A stretch of DNA of 64,000 bases from an uncultured Lachnospiraceae bacterium (GTDB lineage Bacteria > Bacillota > Clostridia > Lachnospirales > Lachnospiraceae), in the NCBI GenBank assembly GCA_910579685.1, contig CAJTVN010000021.1:1-64000 (forward strand). The letters run 5' to 3'. The first letter of the stretch is position 1. Every line of letters begins with the position of its first letter. The notes below the pieces were generated by a model. It did no database searches. It was not told the origin of the DNA and worked only from the letters and a program-made list of their open reading frames with translations. Shown piece after piece: positions 8,097 to 16,119 of the stretch. The translations under genes and the position numbers were made by a program.

Positions 8097-8966
8097 ATGG
8101 ATATAGCGGTCATGTCGGATATACACAGCAATCATGTGGCGTTTGAGAGATGTCTTTCCTATGCTTTGGCGCGGAAGATCGGCGTCTTTTTCTTTCTGGG
8201 GGATTATGTGGGAGATATGGCTTATCCGCAAAAAACCATGGATCTTCTGTATGAAATGGAGAAGCAGTACCAATGCTTTTTTGTAAGGGGAAACAGGGAG
8301 GATTACCTGCTTGATTACCAAAAGGGCGGCGAAAAGGGCTGGAAGGAAAAGGATTCCACTACAGGCGGCCTGCTGTACACCTACCGGCAGATGAGAGAGA
8401 AGGATATGGAGTTTTTCCAAAACCTTCCGCCGGTACGCAGGCTTTCCAGCGAGGACTTTTCCGAAAAGATGCCGCCTCTTACCATCTGCCACGGATCGCC
8501 CCGGCAGGTGAAGGAGAAGCTCCTTCCGGATGCGGAAAGAACCTTTGAGATCATGAGAGAAGAGGTAAATTCACTGATTCTTTGCGGGCATACTCATATC
8601 CAGGGGAAAATCCGGCATGAGGGCAGGACGGTTTTGAATGCGGGTTCCATAGGAGTGCCTCTTGGCAGCGGGGCAAAGCCCCAGTTTTTGATCCTGCACG
8701 GAAGTGCGAAAGGATATGAGGAAGAATTTATAAGCCTGTCCTACGATACAGAAAAAGTGACCAGGGAGCTTTCGGAATCCGGACTTGTAGATCAGGCGCC
8801 GTCCTGGTGCCGGGTCACGCAAAAGCTATTGCAGGATGGTAAGATCCCTCACGGGACGGTGCTGGAGCGTGCCATGGCTCTCTGCCGGCAGGAGACGGGA
8901 AGCTGCAGGTGGCCGGATATTCCGGAAAGATACTGGGAGCGGGCCGTGGAAGAAATGGGATTGTAG
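8097..8966 (+). CDS. calcineurin-like metallophosphoesterase (YfcE/MJ0936-like)
   Basis: A 289-residue cytoplasmic phosphoesterase. The metal-binding motifs appear in order: DIHSN near the N-terminus, GDYVGD, GNRED, the histidine of CHGSP, and GHTHIQG. These fit the Metallophos_2 family of two-metal phosphodiesterases; the C-terminal 80 residues are an extra helical part of unknown role. AGGAGG directly abuts an ATG at 8085 and lies 12 nt before the in-frame ATG at 8097; I prefer 8097 because a zero-length spacer does not work. The substrate is not predictable. GC content rises again relative to the upstream AT-rich cassette. Confidence 0.88.
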   Translation: MDIAVMSDIHSNHVAFERCLSYALARKIGVFFFLGDYVGDMAYPQKTMDLLYEMEKQYQCFFVRGNREDYLLDYQKGGEKGWKEKDSTTGGLLYTYRQMREKDMEFFQNLPPVRRLSSEDFSEKMPPLTICHGSPRQVKEKLLPDAERTFEIMREEVNSLILCGHTHIQGKIRHEGRTVLNAGSIGVPLGSGAKPQFLILHGSAKGYEEEFISLSYDTEKVTRELSESGLVDQAPSWCRVTQKLLQDGKIPHGTVLERAMALCRQETGSCRWPDIPERYWERAVEEMGL

Positions 8967-9017
8967 AGGAAGCGGGAGATTTCAGGAGAAGCAGACAGTC
9001 GGAGAGGAGTTTAAGTT

Positions 9018-9275
9018 ATGGCATATATCGATAAGAAATATAAATTGGAAGATTTATATGTGGGAATGAATATTTCAAATAAAGAACAGCTGGGAGATAT
9101 TTATGATGTGTGGATAATTCTGGTAAAGAATAATAATGGAGAGGGATATACCATAGGATTTATAGGAGAGGAGACAAACGTGGAATCGGACAAATTATTC
9201 AGCCAGGGTAATAAAGTCTGTCCGGTTTATAATGACAGTATGGAGCTGGAGGGCGATATTTATTATGAAGAATAA
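9018..9275 (+). CDS. hypothetical protein, 85 residues
   Basis: A small acidic soluble protein (MAYIDKKYKLEDLYVGM...) with a predicted beta-rich pattern and no signal peptide. GAGAGGAG precedes the ATG. It is AT-rich relative to the metallophosphoesterase gene and overlaps the retropepsin-like gene by 11 nt, so the two are probably co-translated and functionally linked. I do not recognise the family. Confidence 0.7.
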   Translation: MAYIDKKYKLEDLYVGMNISNKEQLGDIYDVWIILVKNNNGEGYTIGFIGEETNVESDKLFSQGNKVCPVYNDSMELEGDIYYEE

Positions 9276-9849
9276 CTTTATCCAGCTAAACTTAAACGAT
9301 AGAAATGAAATAAGAGCGGATGTGAATCTATCAATAAAAAGCCTTAATATTATGGGGATTGAAAGAATAAATGTTAAGATCGACACAGGGTGTCCCTACA
9401 CCTCAATTCCGATTAAAAAGCTTGGAATTTCGGAAGAGATGGCATTAAGGATGAAGCTGAATGACTGCAGAAATGATAAGATCAAAAAGGATATTTCTTT
9501 TGGGGTTAATGATACAAAAGACAAAATTCAGGAGACAAAGAGATTATTCAGAGCGGGCTTTTATCAGGATTTAAAATCTGTTACGTTTAATCATACTGGA
9601 TTAGAAATAGATTTTCAGGGTTTCGTGGTGCATAAAGATGAGGTAAAGGTCAGCTATGACAGAACCGGAAATATCCTTATCGGAATGGATATTTTAAAAG
9701 ACTGGGATATACATATGGGAACGGTTACTACAGGTGAAACTATATTTCTGGCATGTCCCAAGGAGCGGCTGAATAATGAGTATTTTGAGCAATTGGACAA
9801 GCTGTTTGGCATTGAGAGATCCGACAGCGGGAGAGGAAGGAAAAAATGA
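9265..9849 (+). CDS. retropepsin-like aspartic protease-fold protein
   Basis: The protein is 194 residues from ATG 9265 (GGAGGG lies 11 nt upstream), overlapping the small gene before it. A DTG motif (KIDTGCPYTSIPIKKLG) is followed by a region rich in strands and then by NILIGMDILKDWDIHMG, which matches the second conserved psi-loop element of single-domain retropepsin-fold proteins. Such enzymes act as dimers with one Asp each. There is no signal peptide or membrane segment, so it would act in the cytoplasm. The DTG is intact, which supports catalytic competence, but no substrate is suggested apart from the coupled 85-residue protein. It overlaps the next gene by 4 nt. Confidence 0.72.
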   Translation: MKNNFIQLNLNDRNEIRADVNLSIKSLNIMGIERINVKIDTGCPYTSIPIKKLGISEEMALRMKLNDCRNDKIKKDISFGVNDTKDKIQETKRLFRAGFYQDLKSVTFNHTGLEIDFQGFVVHKDEVKVSYDRTGNILIGMDILKDWDIHMGTVTTGETIFLACPKERLNNEYFEQLDKLFGIERSDSGRGRKK

Positions 9850-10655
9850 TGGATTTGAGAGAACTGTGTAACGCAATTGAAATGCCGAAGGAAGTGACGG
9901 ACCGGGTGCTTGATCAGAGCGATGTCATAAAGGACTGCTGCAGGCAGGAGTCCCTTGACAAGCTTTTCTGTGAGGAAACCTGGAAAGAGGGAAGGGCGGA
10001 GCTGAAAAAGCAGCTGGGGAGCGATCCGGACGGAATCGGAATGCTCTCCTGCATGCTGCGGGGGTGTCTTAGGACTTGGGAATTATATGAGGAGAAGAAT
10101 ATTTCTCGGCAGATTTATATCGATACCATGAAATGCTTTACCCGGTTTGTGACTGAGCACAGGGAAAGCTTTGGACGCTATGGCTTTGACCGGGATTTCT
10201 GGGTGGTGAGACAGATGTCCGGCCTGCTTTTTCGGCTGGGAGAGCTGGAATATGAGATGATAAGAGAGGACGGGACGGCGTATCTGAGCATTCACATTCC
10301 CTCGGATGCGGTGCTTGCCGAGGAGAAAATTCAGGAATCCTGCTGTCAGGCCAGAGACTTTTTTGCCGGGAGATTTCCGGAATATGCGGATGCGGACATG
10401 GTGTGCCACTCCTGGCTTTTGTCCCCCACCCTGCGAGAGCTCCTTGCGCCTGGTTCCCGCATTCTGGGATTTCAGGAGCATTTTGCCATCAGGGAGACCG
10501 GGGATTACGACGACGAGTTTTTGCAGTGGGTCTTTAAGAGAAAGGACATACCGACAGGCGACCTTCCGGAGAACACGTCCCTGCAGAGGAGGATGAAAGA
10601 ATATCTGCTGCGGGGAGGAAAGGTGGCGGATGCCGAGGGCGTATGGAAGAGGTAA
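9846..10655 (+). CDS. acyltransferase-domain (GNAT_C-type) hypothetical protein
   Basis: A 269-residue soluble protein. The segment RQMSGLLFRLGELEYEM, then YLSIHIPSDAVL, CHSWLLSPTLRELL and ILGFQEHFAI resemble the pattern I associate with proteins having a DUF5596-type N-terminal part and a GNAT-like C-terminal domain. The classical GNAT acetyl-CoA P-loop is not obvious, so transferase activity is unproven. The start codon overlaps the previous stop (ATGATGG) and has AGGAAGG upstream, indicating co-translation with the retropepsin-like gene. After it, 10656-10824 holds no convincing gene, only a promoter. Confidence 0.65.
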   Translation: MMDLRELCNAIEMPKEVTDRVLDQSDVIKDCCRQESLDKLFCEETWKEGRAELKKQLGSDPDGIGMLSCMLRGCLRTWELYEEKNISRQIYIDTMKCFTRFVTEHRESFGRYGFDRDFWVVRQMSGLLFRLGELEYEMIREDGTAYLSIHIPSDAVLAEEKIQESCCQARDFFAGRFPEYADADMVCHSWLLSPTLRELLAPGSRILGFQEHFAIRETGDYDDEFLQWVFKRKDIPTGDLPENTSLQRRMKEYLLRGGKVADAEGVWKR

Positions 10656-10748
10656 ATGAAATGAGCGGGAAACAGCAGATGACGGCGGAGGAAGAGGGAC
10701 ACGGTGTTTTCGGAACTGCTGAGCGTGAGATAGCCTGCGGGTGGATTC

Positions 10749-10777
10749 TTTACAGAAAATATGGAATCCTTTATAAT
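10749..10777 (+). promoter_or_regulatory. sigma-A promoter of the ATPase/partner pair
   Basis: TTTACA (10749-10754) and TATAAT (10772-10777) with a 17-nt spacer, 47 nt before the ATPase start. It marks the ATPase and its partner as a separate transcription unit. Confidence 0.75.
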
Positions 10778-10824
10778 GGGAAAAGATAACTTCTTATTGG
10801 TGGCAGTATGCAAGGAGTATAAGG

Positions 10825-12219
10825 ATGGAATTATTATTTGGAGTATCCAATTTTGGCAAGATCCGGAATGCACAGATCGTGATGGGCGGCCTCACTCTCT
10901 TTGTGGGGGATAACAACAGCGGAAAGACATTTTTGATGCAGCTTTTGTATGGCCTTGTCAGGGACTTGGGGAAGTTGAAGGTAACCTCAGAGGGAGTAAG
11001 AGAGCTGACTGAGGATGGACTGGAATACGGAAGCGAATGGTCTGCCAGGCTGGAAGGACAGATTAACCAGTATCTTGCCAAAAACAAAAAGCGCATAGTA
11101 AGGAGTGTGTTTCACAGAGAGATACCCATTGAAAGAATTTATTTCCGATTTGTAGATTTGGGTGAGACCTATTTGTGCCGATTTAAGGATTACGAATATG
11201 AGAAAACGGACGGGAAGGAATCCGGCGTGGTGGAACGGGCCAGAGGACGGAGAGTGACGGTATCGGTGACGGATGGCGCAGACGGAAGGGAAAAAAGGCT
11301 GTTTGTATCCCGTTTTGGCTATTACCCGAATATGTATGAGTTAAAAACGAGTATGGCGCAGCGAGTGTGGAAGAAAATACTGTGGGGAAGCGTGGTGAAT
11401 GACGACGCCCTGTTCCTTCCTGCTTCCCGGACCGGACTGCAGCTGCTTGGCAAGTATTTTTTTGCGGAAAGGGACAGACTGCTTTTCGAGAACGATATAC
11501 TTGATTTTGGCGACGAGGATGCAGGCGGAAAGGATATTGAGGATGGCGTGGAGGAGAATGAGCTTGGACTGACCTCCCCGGTCTATGATTTTTTGCAGTT
11601 TCTTCTCCGGTACAATCCCAGATCGGAATATTTGCCTGGAGACAGAGGATTGATCCGATTCATGGAAGAGAATCTGATTGATGGGAAGCTGAAACAGATG
11701 GGAGAGGAGACCTTTTACCGGCCTTCCCATTCCAGGAGGGAGGTTCCCCTCTATCTGGCTTCCTCTCTGGTAAATGAACTGGCTCCAATGATAAAGGTTC
11801 TGACTGGAAGAAGAGAATACAAATACATTTTTTATGATGAGATCGAGACCTGTCTTCACCCGTTGAAGCAGGGAGAGATGGCAAGACTGATTATCCGCCT
11901 GGCGAACAGCGGAAGGCATATGGTGGTGAGCACGCACAGCGATACCATGGCGAGTAAACTGAATAACCTGTTGCTGCTTTCTTTTTCGGAGGATTCAAAA
12001 GAAAACAGAGAGAGTAAGCTGGGGCGGCTGTGGCTGGATGAGGAGGATCTCCTGACAGATGAAAAGGTGCATGTGTACCAGTTCGTGAATCATTCGGATG
12101 GCAGCAGTGAGGTTCAGGAGCTGGAGTTTCAGAAGGCGCCTTATGTGGGATACGATTTTAAGCTGTTCATGAAGAATCTGGATGAGCTGTACGAGGAAAC
12201 GGATATTATACTGGAATAA
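10825..12219 (+). CDS. AAA-family ATPase (OLD/AAA_15-like)
   Basis: A 464-residue ABC-type ATPase. An N-terminal FGKIRNAQIVMGGLTLFVG leads into Walker A GDNNSGKT near residues 28-35; LFLPASR lies mid-protein, and the C-terminal half holds the Walker B-like segment FYDEIETCLHP and the switch segment MVVSTHSDTMA. This is the architecture of overcoming-lysogenisation-defect (OLD)/RecF-type ATPases used in many phage-defence and DNA-repair modules. There is no C-terminal Toprim domain, so any nuclease would have to be supplied by a partner, plausibly the next gene 19 nt downstream. AAGGAG lies 7 nt before the ATG. Confidence 0.85.
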   Translation: MELLFGVSNFGKIRNAQIVMGGLTLFVGDNNSGKTFLMQLLYGLVRDLGKLKVTSEGVRELTEDGLEYGSEWSARLEGQINQYLAKNKKRIVRSVFHREIPIERIYFRFVDLGETYLCRFKDYEYEKTDGKESGVVERARGRRVTVSVTDGADGREKRLFVSRFGYYPNMYELKTSMAQRVWKKILWGSVVNDDALFLPASRTGLQLLGKYFFAERDRLLFENDILDFGDEDAGGKDIEDGVEENELGLTSPVYDFLQFLLRYNPRSEYLPGDRGLIRFMEENLIDGKLKQMGEETFYRPSHSRREVPLYLASSLVNELAPMIKVLTGRREYKYIFYDEIETCLHPLKQGEMARLIIRLANSGRHMVVSTHSDTMASKLNNLLLLSFSEDSKENRESKLGRLWLDEEDLLTDEKVHVYQFVNHSDGSSEVQELEFQKAPYVGYDFKLFMKNLDELYEETDIILE

Positions 12220-12238
12220 CCGGCGCAGGAGAAGGAAA

Positions 12239-12925
12239 ATGCGTATACAGGGAAGAAAGCTGAAAGGCGATCGGGAACCGCAGAAAACCGTATTAAACGA
12301 ATTTTCAAAAAGCAGGACAATTGTTTTTTGGGAAAATGAGACAAGGGATCGTGTGGATGTCGTGTACCTGCTTGGAGAGAACGACAGGGGATTTTATTCG
12401 CAGGAATACCGACCTGACACGGTTGCCAAAGAGGATGCAAAAATAATTGATATCACGGCCTTTGTGATCAACGAGGAGAAAAGAACGTGCCGCTTTAAGC
12501 TTTGCGACGTGAAAAAGGACGTGGGCGGCGAGGATGTCGTCAGGCACTTATGTCAGCAATGGCAGGCATCCTATCAATACCTGTATCATTCTGTCCTGGC
12601 ATATCTGGATGGTGATACGGATGTGCAGGGGGAGCTTGGCGCAATCACCCGGAATTTTGATGTGGGGCGGATCGAAAAAGAACTGAATTCCCTGAAGGAG
12701 AAACTGGAAAAGCTCTCTTCGGATCAGGAAAAACCGCAGATGCTTGCCAGAAGGAAGGGACAAATGGCTCTTCCTGCGCTGCGTGAAATGGCAGAGTTTC
12801 TGGAAAAAGTACTGCAGGGAAAAATTTCGTTCAGGATGGCCGGACGGGATGTGGAGCTTCCCGTAAAGGTTTATCATTCCACATACAGGGAACCGGAGGA
12901 ATATTACTGCCGTCTTTTGGTATAG
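12239..12925 (+). CDS. unknown partner protein of the AAA ATPase
   Basis: The protein is 228 residues from the ATG at 12239, which has GGAGAAGGAAA just upstream. The N-terminal half is beta-rich (RTIVFWENETRDRVDVVYLL); it contains CRFKLCDVKKDVGG, a D-x-K element on a strand that could belong to a PD-(D/E)XK-like fold, followed by a helix with HLCQQWQASYQYLYH. A heptad-like coiled-coil segment (RIEKELNSLKEKLEKL) follows near residues 135-155. I do not recognise the family. Its position directly after the ATPase and under the same promoter suggests a two-component effector/ATPase system; a nuclease role is a weak inference from one motif. Confidence 0.7.
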   Translation: MRIQGRKLKGDREPQKTVLNEFSKSRTIVFWENETRDRVDVVYLLGENDRGFYSQEYRPDTVAKEDAKIIDITAFVINEEKRTCRFKLCDVKKDVGGEDVVRHLCQQWQASYQYLYHSVLAYLDGDTDVQGELGAITRNFDVGRIEKELNSLKEKLEKLSSDQEKPQMLARRKGQMALPALREMAEFLEKVLQGKISFRMAGRDVELPVKVYHSTYREPEEYYCRLLV

Positions 12926-12946
12926 ACAAAGCCCGTCCTGCCCTCT

Positions 12947-13249
12947 CTACGTTTCGATTCCCTTTTGTGCCACATATTTTATGCCGAGAAAGGACTTGAG
13001 AGAAAAGACTACAGTGTCCGCAATTTTCAGCTTAAAGGGCGGCAGCAGCACCTCTCCAAAGTCCGTTTGGCAGGCGTAATAGCGCTTTTTTGTCTTAAAG
13101 AGCCTGGCCGCTTTCTCGTCGACCAGCCGGATGTGAAGCTCCGTGATCTCGAAATCGGAGTTGCTGCTGGTGATTTCCTCCACCAGGATGGCGGCTCTTT
13201 TTTTCTTTTGCATATATTCCTGCAGAGCAGGCTCGCAGATAAAATTCAT
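12947..13249 (-). CDS. hypothetical protein, 100 residues
   Basis: A soluble 100-residue protein (MNFICEPALQEYMQKKKRA...) with alternating strands and no signal peptide. The sequence is well formed but I cannot assign it to a family. It lies 55 nt downstream of the serine dehydratase alpha gene on the same strand, so it may be the last gene of that operon. AAAGG about 10 nt upstream supports the ATG at 13249. Confidence 0.6.
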   Translation of the reverse strand: MNFICEPALQEYMQKKKRAAILVEEITSSNSDFEITELHIRLVDEKAARLFKTKKRYYACQTDFGEVLLPPFKLKIADTVVFSLKSFLGIKYVAQKGIET

Positions 13250-13304
13250 GATTCCATAACCTTTCCCGCATGGTTCTTTTGTGAAAACAGCACAGAGGAT
13301 GGCG

Positions 13305-14174
13305 TTATCGGATTTCGTCCCGCATGCGAAGTCCGGTCGGCGTTACGGCAAGACCTCCCTTTGCGGTTTCCCGAAGGGACATGGGCATGGCCTTCCCCAC
13401 GGCGTACATGGCGTCCACTACCTCGTCGAAGGGGATATAGCTCTCCACCCCGGCAAGGGCCAGATCGGCGCACAGCAGCGCATTCACCGCGCCGGATGCG
13501 TTTCGCTTGATGCAGGGGATCTCCACCAGTCCTGCCACCGGGTCACAGGTAAGGCCCAGCACGCTCTTTAGCGCCATGGCGGCGCCGTGGAAGGCCATTC
13601 GCGGGGTTCCGCCAAGCATCTCCACCACTGCCGCCGCAGCCATGGCGGCTGCGGAGCCGCATTCCGCCTGGCAGCCGCCCTCCGCCCCGGCAAGGGTCGC
13701 CCGGCTTCCGATCAGCATCCCCACGGCCGAGGCGGTGAAGAGGCCGTTAATCAGTATTTCCCTGGAGAGCTCCCTGGCTTTTCCGCAGGCGAGAACTGCG
13801 GCGGGGACGATTCCGCAGGAGCCTGCCGTGGGGCAGGCCACGATGCACTGCATGGAGGCGTTGATCTCCGAGCAGGAGAGGGCCATTGCGGCCGCAAGGG
13901 AAGGAATTTCGCCCAGAATGCTGTTTCCGCACTGACGGTAATTTTCATATTTCCAGGCGTTTCCGCCGGTGAGGCCGCTGACGGATCTTACGGGCTCTTT
14001 TCTTGCCGTCTGGGATGAGCGCTCCATCACCGCAAGAGCCTGTTCCATCTGCGCCCGGATCTCGTCCCGGTCTCTTTTGCCGGATTCGGCTTCACACTCT
14101 AAGGCGTACTGCCACAGCGTCTTTTTTTCTTTTTCCAGATAGAGGATCCATTCCTCCGCCTTCGCTAACATCAT
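13305..14174 (-). CDS. sdaAA: L-serine ammonia-lyase, iron-sulfur-dependent, alpha subunit
   Basis: A 289-residue cytoplasmic subunit that, with the beta subunit, deaminates L-serine to pyruvate and ammonia using an oxygen-sensitive [4Fe-4S] cluster. The cluster cysteines lie in CPTAGSCGIVP, GGCQAECGSAAA and LTCDPVAGLVEIPC, all intact, and the length is typical. GGAG lies 7 nt before the start, 34 nt after the beta-subunit stop, so the two are co-transcribed. Its activity would feed pyruvate into the fermentation pathways, including the butyrate route encoded at 44-46 kb. Confidence 0.95.
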   Translation of the reverse strand: MMLAKAEEWILYLEKEKKTLWQYALECEAESGKRDRDEIRAQMEQALAVMERSSQTARKEPVRSVSGLTGGNAWKYENYRQCGNSILGEIPSLAAAMALSCSEINASMQCIVACPTAGSCGIVPAAVLACGKARELSREILINGLFTASAVGMLIGSRATLAGAEGGCQAECGSAAAMAAAAVVEMLGGTPRMAFHGAAMALKSVLGLTCDPVAGLVEIPCIKRNASGAVNALLCADLALAGVESYIPFDEVVDAMYAVGKAMPMSLRETAKGGLAVTPTGLRMRDEIR

Positions 14175-14208
14175 TCCGCAACTCCTTTTCTGCCAAACGG
14201 CCCTGCCG

Positions 14209-14898
14209 TCAGCTGATATCTCCCGGGTGCAGCAGCAGGATCTGTTTCACCCCGTACACTCTTTCCAGCGCATCTTTGAGCCCTCCGGGCAGATCCCCGT
14301 CCAGTTCCATGTACATGCGGGCGTCCTTTCCCTCGTCGGAACGGTGTACCTGCATGTTGCCGATATTGACCCGGTAGGCGTAGAGGATTGCCGTGATCCC
14401 GGCAATCACCCCGGGCTCGTCCGTATGCCGTGTGGCCAGTATGGGGCGTTCCCCGGAAAAGGTCACCTCCACGCCGTTCAGCTCCGTGATGCACACGCTG
14501 CCGCCGCCTATGCTGCAGCCGGTCATGGTGAAGTTCCGGCCGCTTTTGGTGGTGAGCTCCATGCGCACGGTGTTGGGATGGACCTTACCAAGATCCTTCG
14601 GGACAAATTCCGCACAAAGCCCTGCCTGCTCTGCCAGCTCGTAAGCCTGCTTTAACCGCTCGTCGTCATAGCGGATCCCCTGGATTCCCGCAAGCAGCGC
14701 CTTGTCCGTCCCATGGCCGGCATAAGTCTCCGCAAAGGAACCGTGCATATAAAAGACGGCCTTCTCTACGGGCTCCCCGCAAAGACGCCGGGCCACGAGG
14801 CCGAGCCTTGCCGCTCCCGCCGTGTGGCTGCTGGAGGGTCCCACCATGATAGGCCCTATGATGTCAAACACGCCGTATTGTTTCATATCTGTAGCCAT
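14209..14898 (-). CDS. sdaAB: L-serine ammonia-lyase, iron-sulfur-dependent, beta subunit
   Basis: The protein is 229 residues from the ATG at 14898 (GAAAGGGG upstream); a longer reading to 15060 is rejected because it crosses the promoter region. The N-terminal part carries the family motif FDIIGPIMVGPSSSHTAGA, and the C-terminal part is an ACT domain (ILATRHTDEPGVIAGITAIL ... VNIGNMQVHR) that probably binds serine or assists assembly. It is the first gene of the minus-strand sdaAB-sdaAA unit. A strong inverted repeat at 14934-14959 lies 35 nt upstream and probably regulates it. Confidence 0.94.
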   Translation of the reverse strand: MATDMKQYGVFDIIGPIMVGPSSSHTAGAARLGLVARRLCGEPVEKAVFYMHGSFAETYAGHGTDKALLAGIQGIRYDDERLKQAYELAEQAGLCAEFVPKDLGKVHPNTVRMELTTKSGRNFTMTGCSIGGGSVCITELNGVEVTFSGERPILATRHTDEPGVIAGITAILYAYRVNIGNMQVHRSDEGKDARMYMELDGDLPGGLKDALERVYGVKQILLLHPGDIS

Positions 14899-14933
14899 GC
14901 CCCTTTCTCTCTTTATCAATACTATAACCCATC

Positions 14934-14959
14934 TTTCCACTATAATACAAGAGTGGAAA
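14934..14959. promoter_or_regulatory. perfect inverted repeat, probable operator for sdaAB
   Basis: TTTCCACT (14934-14941) and AGTGGAAA (14952-14959) form an 8-bp perfect inverted repeat with a 10-nt AT-rich spacer. Minus-strand -10-like sequences (TATTAT in the spacer and TATAGT just downstream) overlap it, so a bound dimer would control sdaAB; it also lies between the divergent sdaAB and rsmH genes. Confidence 0.6.
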
Positions 14960-15031
14960 AAGGATAGCATTTTTGACAGGATTCGTGTATCATGAAAAAA
15001 GAAGCTTTTGAAAAAGAGAGGATGGCAAAGG

Positions 15032-16084
15032 ATGGAAGAGGACAGACAAAACCCCCACAAGCGCCGGGTGCGCTACAGCGGAACGCATCCCACCCGATTC
15101 AGCGAAAAGTACAAGGAGCATGACCCGGAGAAATACCGGGACGTGGTGGAAAAGGTGATACGCAAGGGAAGCACGCCTGCGGGAATGCATCTTCCCATCT
15201 GCGTGGAGGAAATTCTTGCCATTTTGCGGATCAGGCCGGGCCAGAGGGGGCTGGACGCCACCTTAGGCTATGGAGGCCACAGCGGCAGGATGCTGGAGAG
15301 CCTTGCGGGAAAGGGCCATCTGTGCGCCCTGGACGTGGATGCGGTGGAGATCGCAAAGACCGAAGCGCGCCTGCGCAGTCTGGGCTATGGATCGGACATC
15401 CTGACGGTGGTGCGGAGGAATTTTGCCGATATCGACCGGACGGCTGAGGAATTCGGGCCCTTCGATTTTCTTTTGGCGGATCTGGGAGTGTCCTCCATGC
15501 AGCTTGATAACCCGGAGAGGGGATTTTCCTACAAAAAGGAGGGGCCTCTTGACCTGCGTCTGAATCCCCTTGGCGGCACGCCGGCCTCGCAGCGCCTGCG
15601 GGAGCTTGACCGCTGGGAGCTGGAGGGAATGCTGCGGGAGAATTCGGATGAGCCCTATGCCGGAGCGATCGCGCAGACCATCGCATCAAAGCTCAAAAAA
15701 GGACAGGCCATCGACACCACCACGCAGCTGGCCGACGCCGTGGCGAAGGCCCTCGCCGCTCTTCCGCAAGAGGAAAGGCAGGAGGCGGTAAAGAAATCCT
15801 GCGCAAGGGTTTTTCAGGCGCTGCGGATTGATGTGAACGGCGAATTTGAGGCGCTGGATGCCTTTCTGCAAAAGCTCCCCGAGGCCATGACTGTGGGAGG
15901 GCGGATCGCCATACTGACCTTTCATTCTGGGGAGGACCGGATGGTGAAAAAATCTTTTAAGGAGCTGGAGAAGGCGGGGATTTACCGTGAAGCGGCGAAA
16001 GAGCCTATCCGCCCGCGTGCGGAGGAATGCGCAAGAAACGCAAGAGCCCGCAGCGCAAAACTGAGATGGGCAGTGAAAGCATAA
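15032..16084 (+). CDS. rsmH: 16S rRNA (cytosine(1402)-N(4))-methyltransferase
   Basis: The protein is 350 residues from ATG 15032, with GAGAGG 10 nt upstream; a TTG at 15008 in frame is less convincing. RsmH N4-methylates C1402 in the ribosomal decoding centre with S-adenosylmethionine. Diagnostic segments are GLDATLGYGGHSGRML (SAM loop), FLLADLGVSSMQLDNPERGFSY and GRIAILTFHSGEDRMVK. The protein is longer than the usual 310 residues, with about 40 extra N-terminal residues rich in R, K and H. It is a lone gene here rather than part of the dcw cell-wall cluster where rsmH normally sits, so a second copy may exist elsewhere. Confidence 0.92.
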   Translation: MEEDRQNPHKRRVRYSGTHPTRFSEKYKEHDPEKYRDVVEKVIRKGSTPAGMHLPICVEEILAILRIRPGQRGLDATLGYGGHSGRMLESLAGKGHLCALDVDAVEIAKTEARLRSLGYGSDILTVVRRNFADIDRTAEEFGPFDFLLADLGVSSMQLDNPERGFSYKKEGPLDLRLNPLGGTPASQRLRELDRWELEGMLRENSDEPYAGAIAQTIASKLKKGQAIDTTTQLADAVAKALAALPQEERQEAVKKSCARVFQALRIDVNGEFEALDAFLQKLPEAMTVGGRIAILTFHSGEDRMVKKSFKELEKAGIYREAAKEPIRPRAEECARNARARSAKLRWAVKA

Positions 16085-16119
16085 GAAAAGCATAAAAAAA
16101 GCGTAAGAAAAGGAAAGGA

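Noticed and set aside
10643..10789. A 48-codon frame between the GNAT_C-type gene and the ATPase
   Set aside because: Only a weak GAGGG lies upstream, and the frame runs through the ATPase promoter; its end is fixed by the -10 region.
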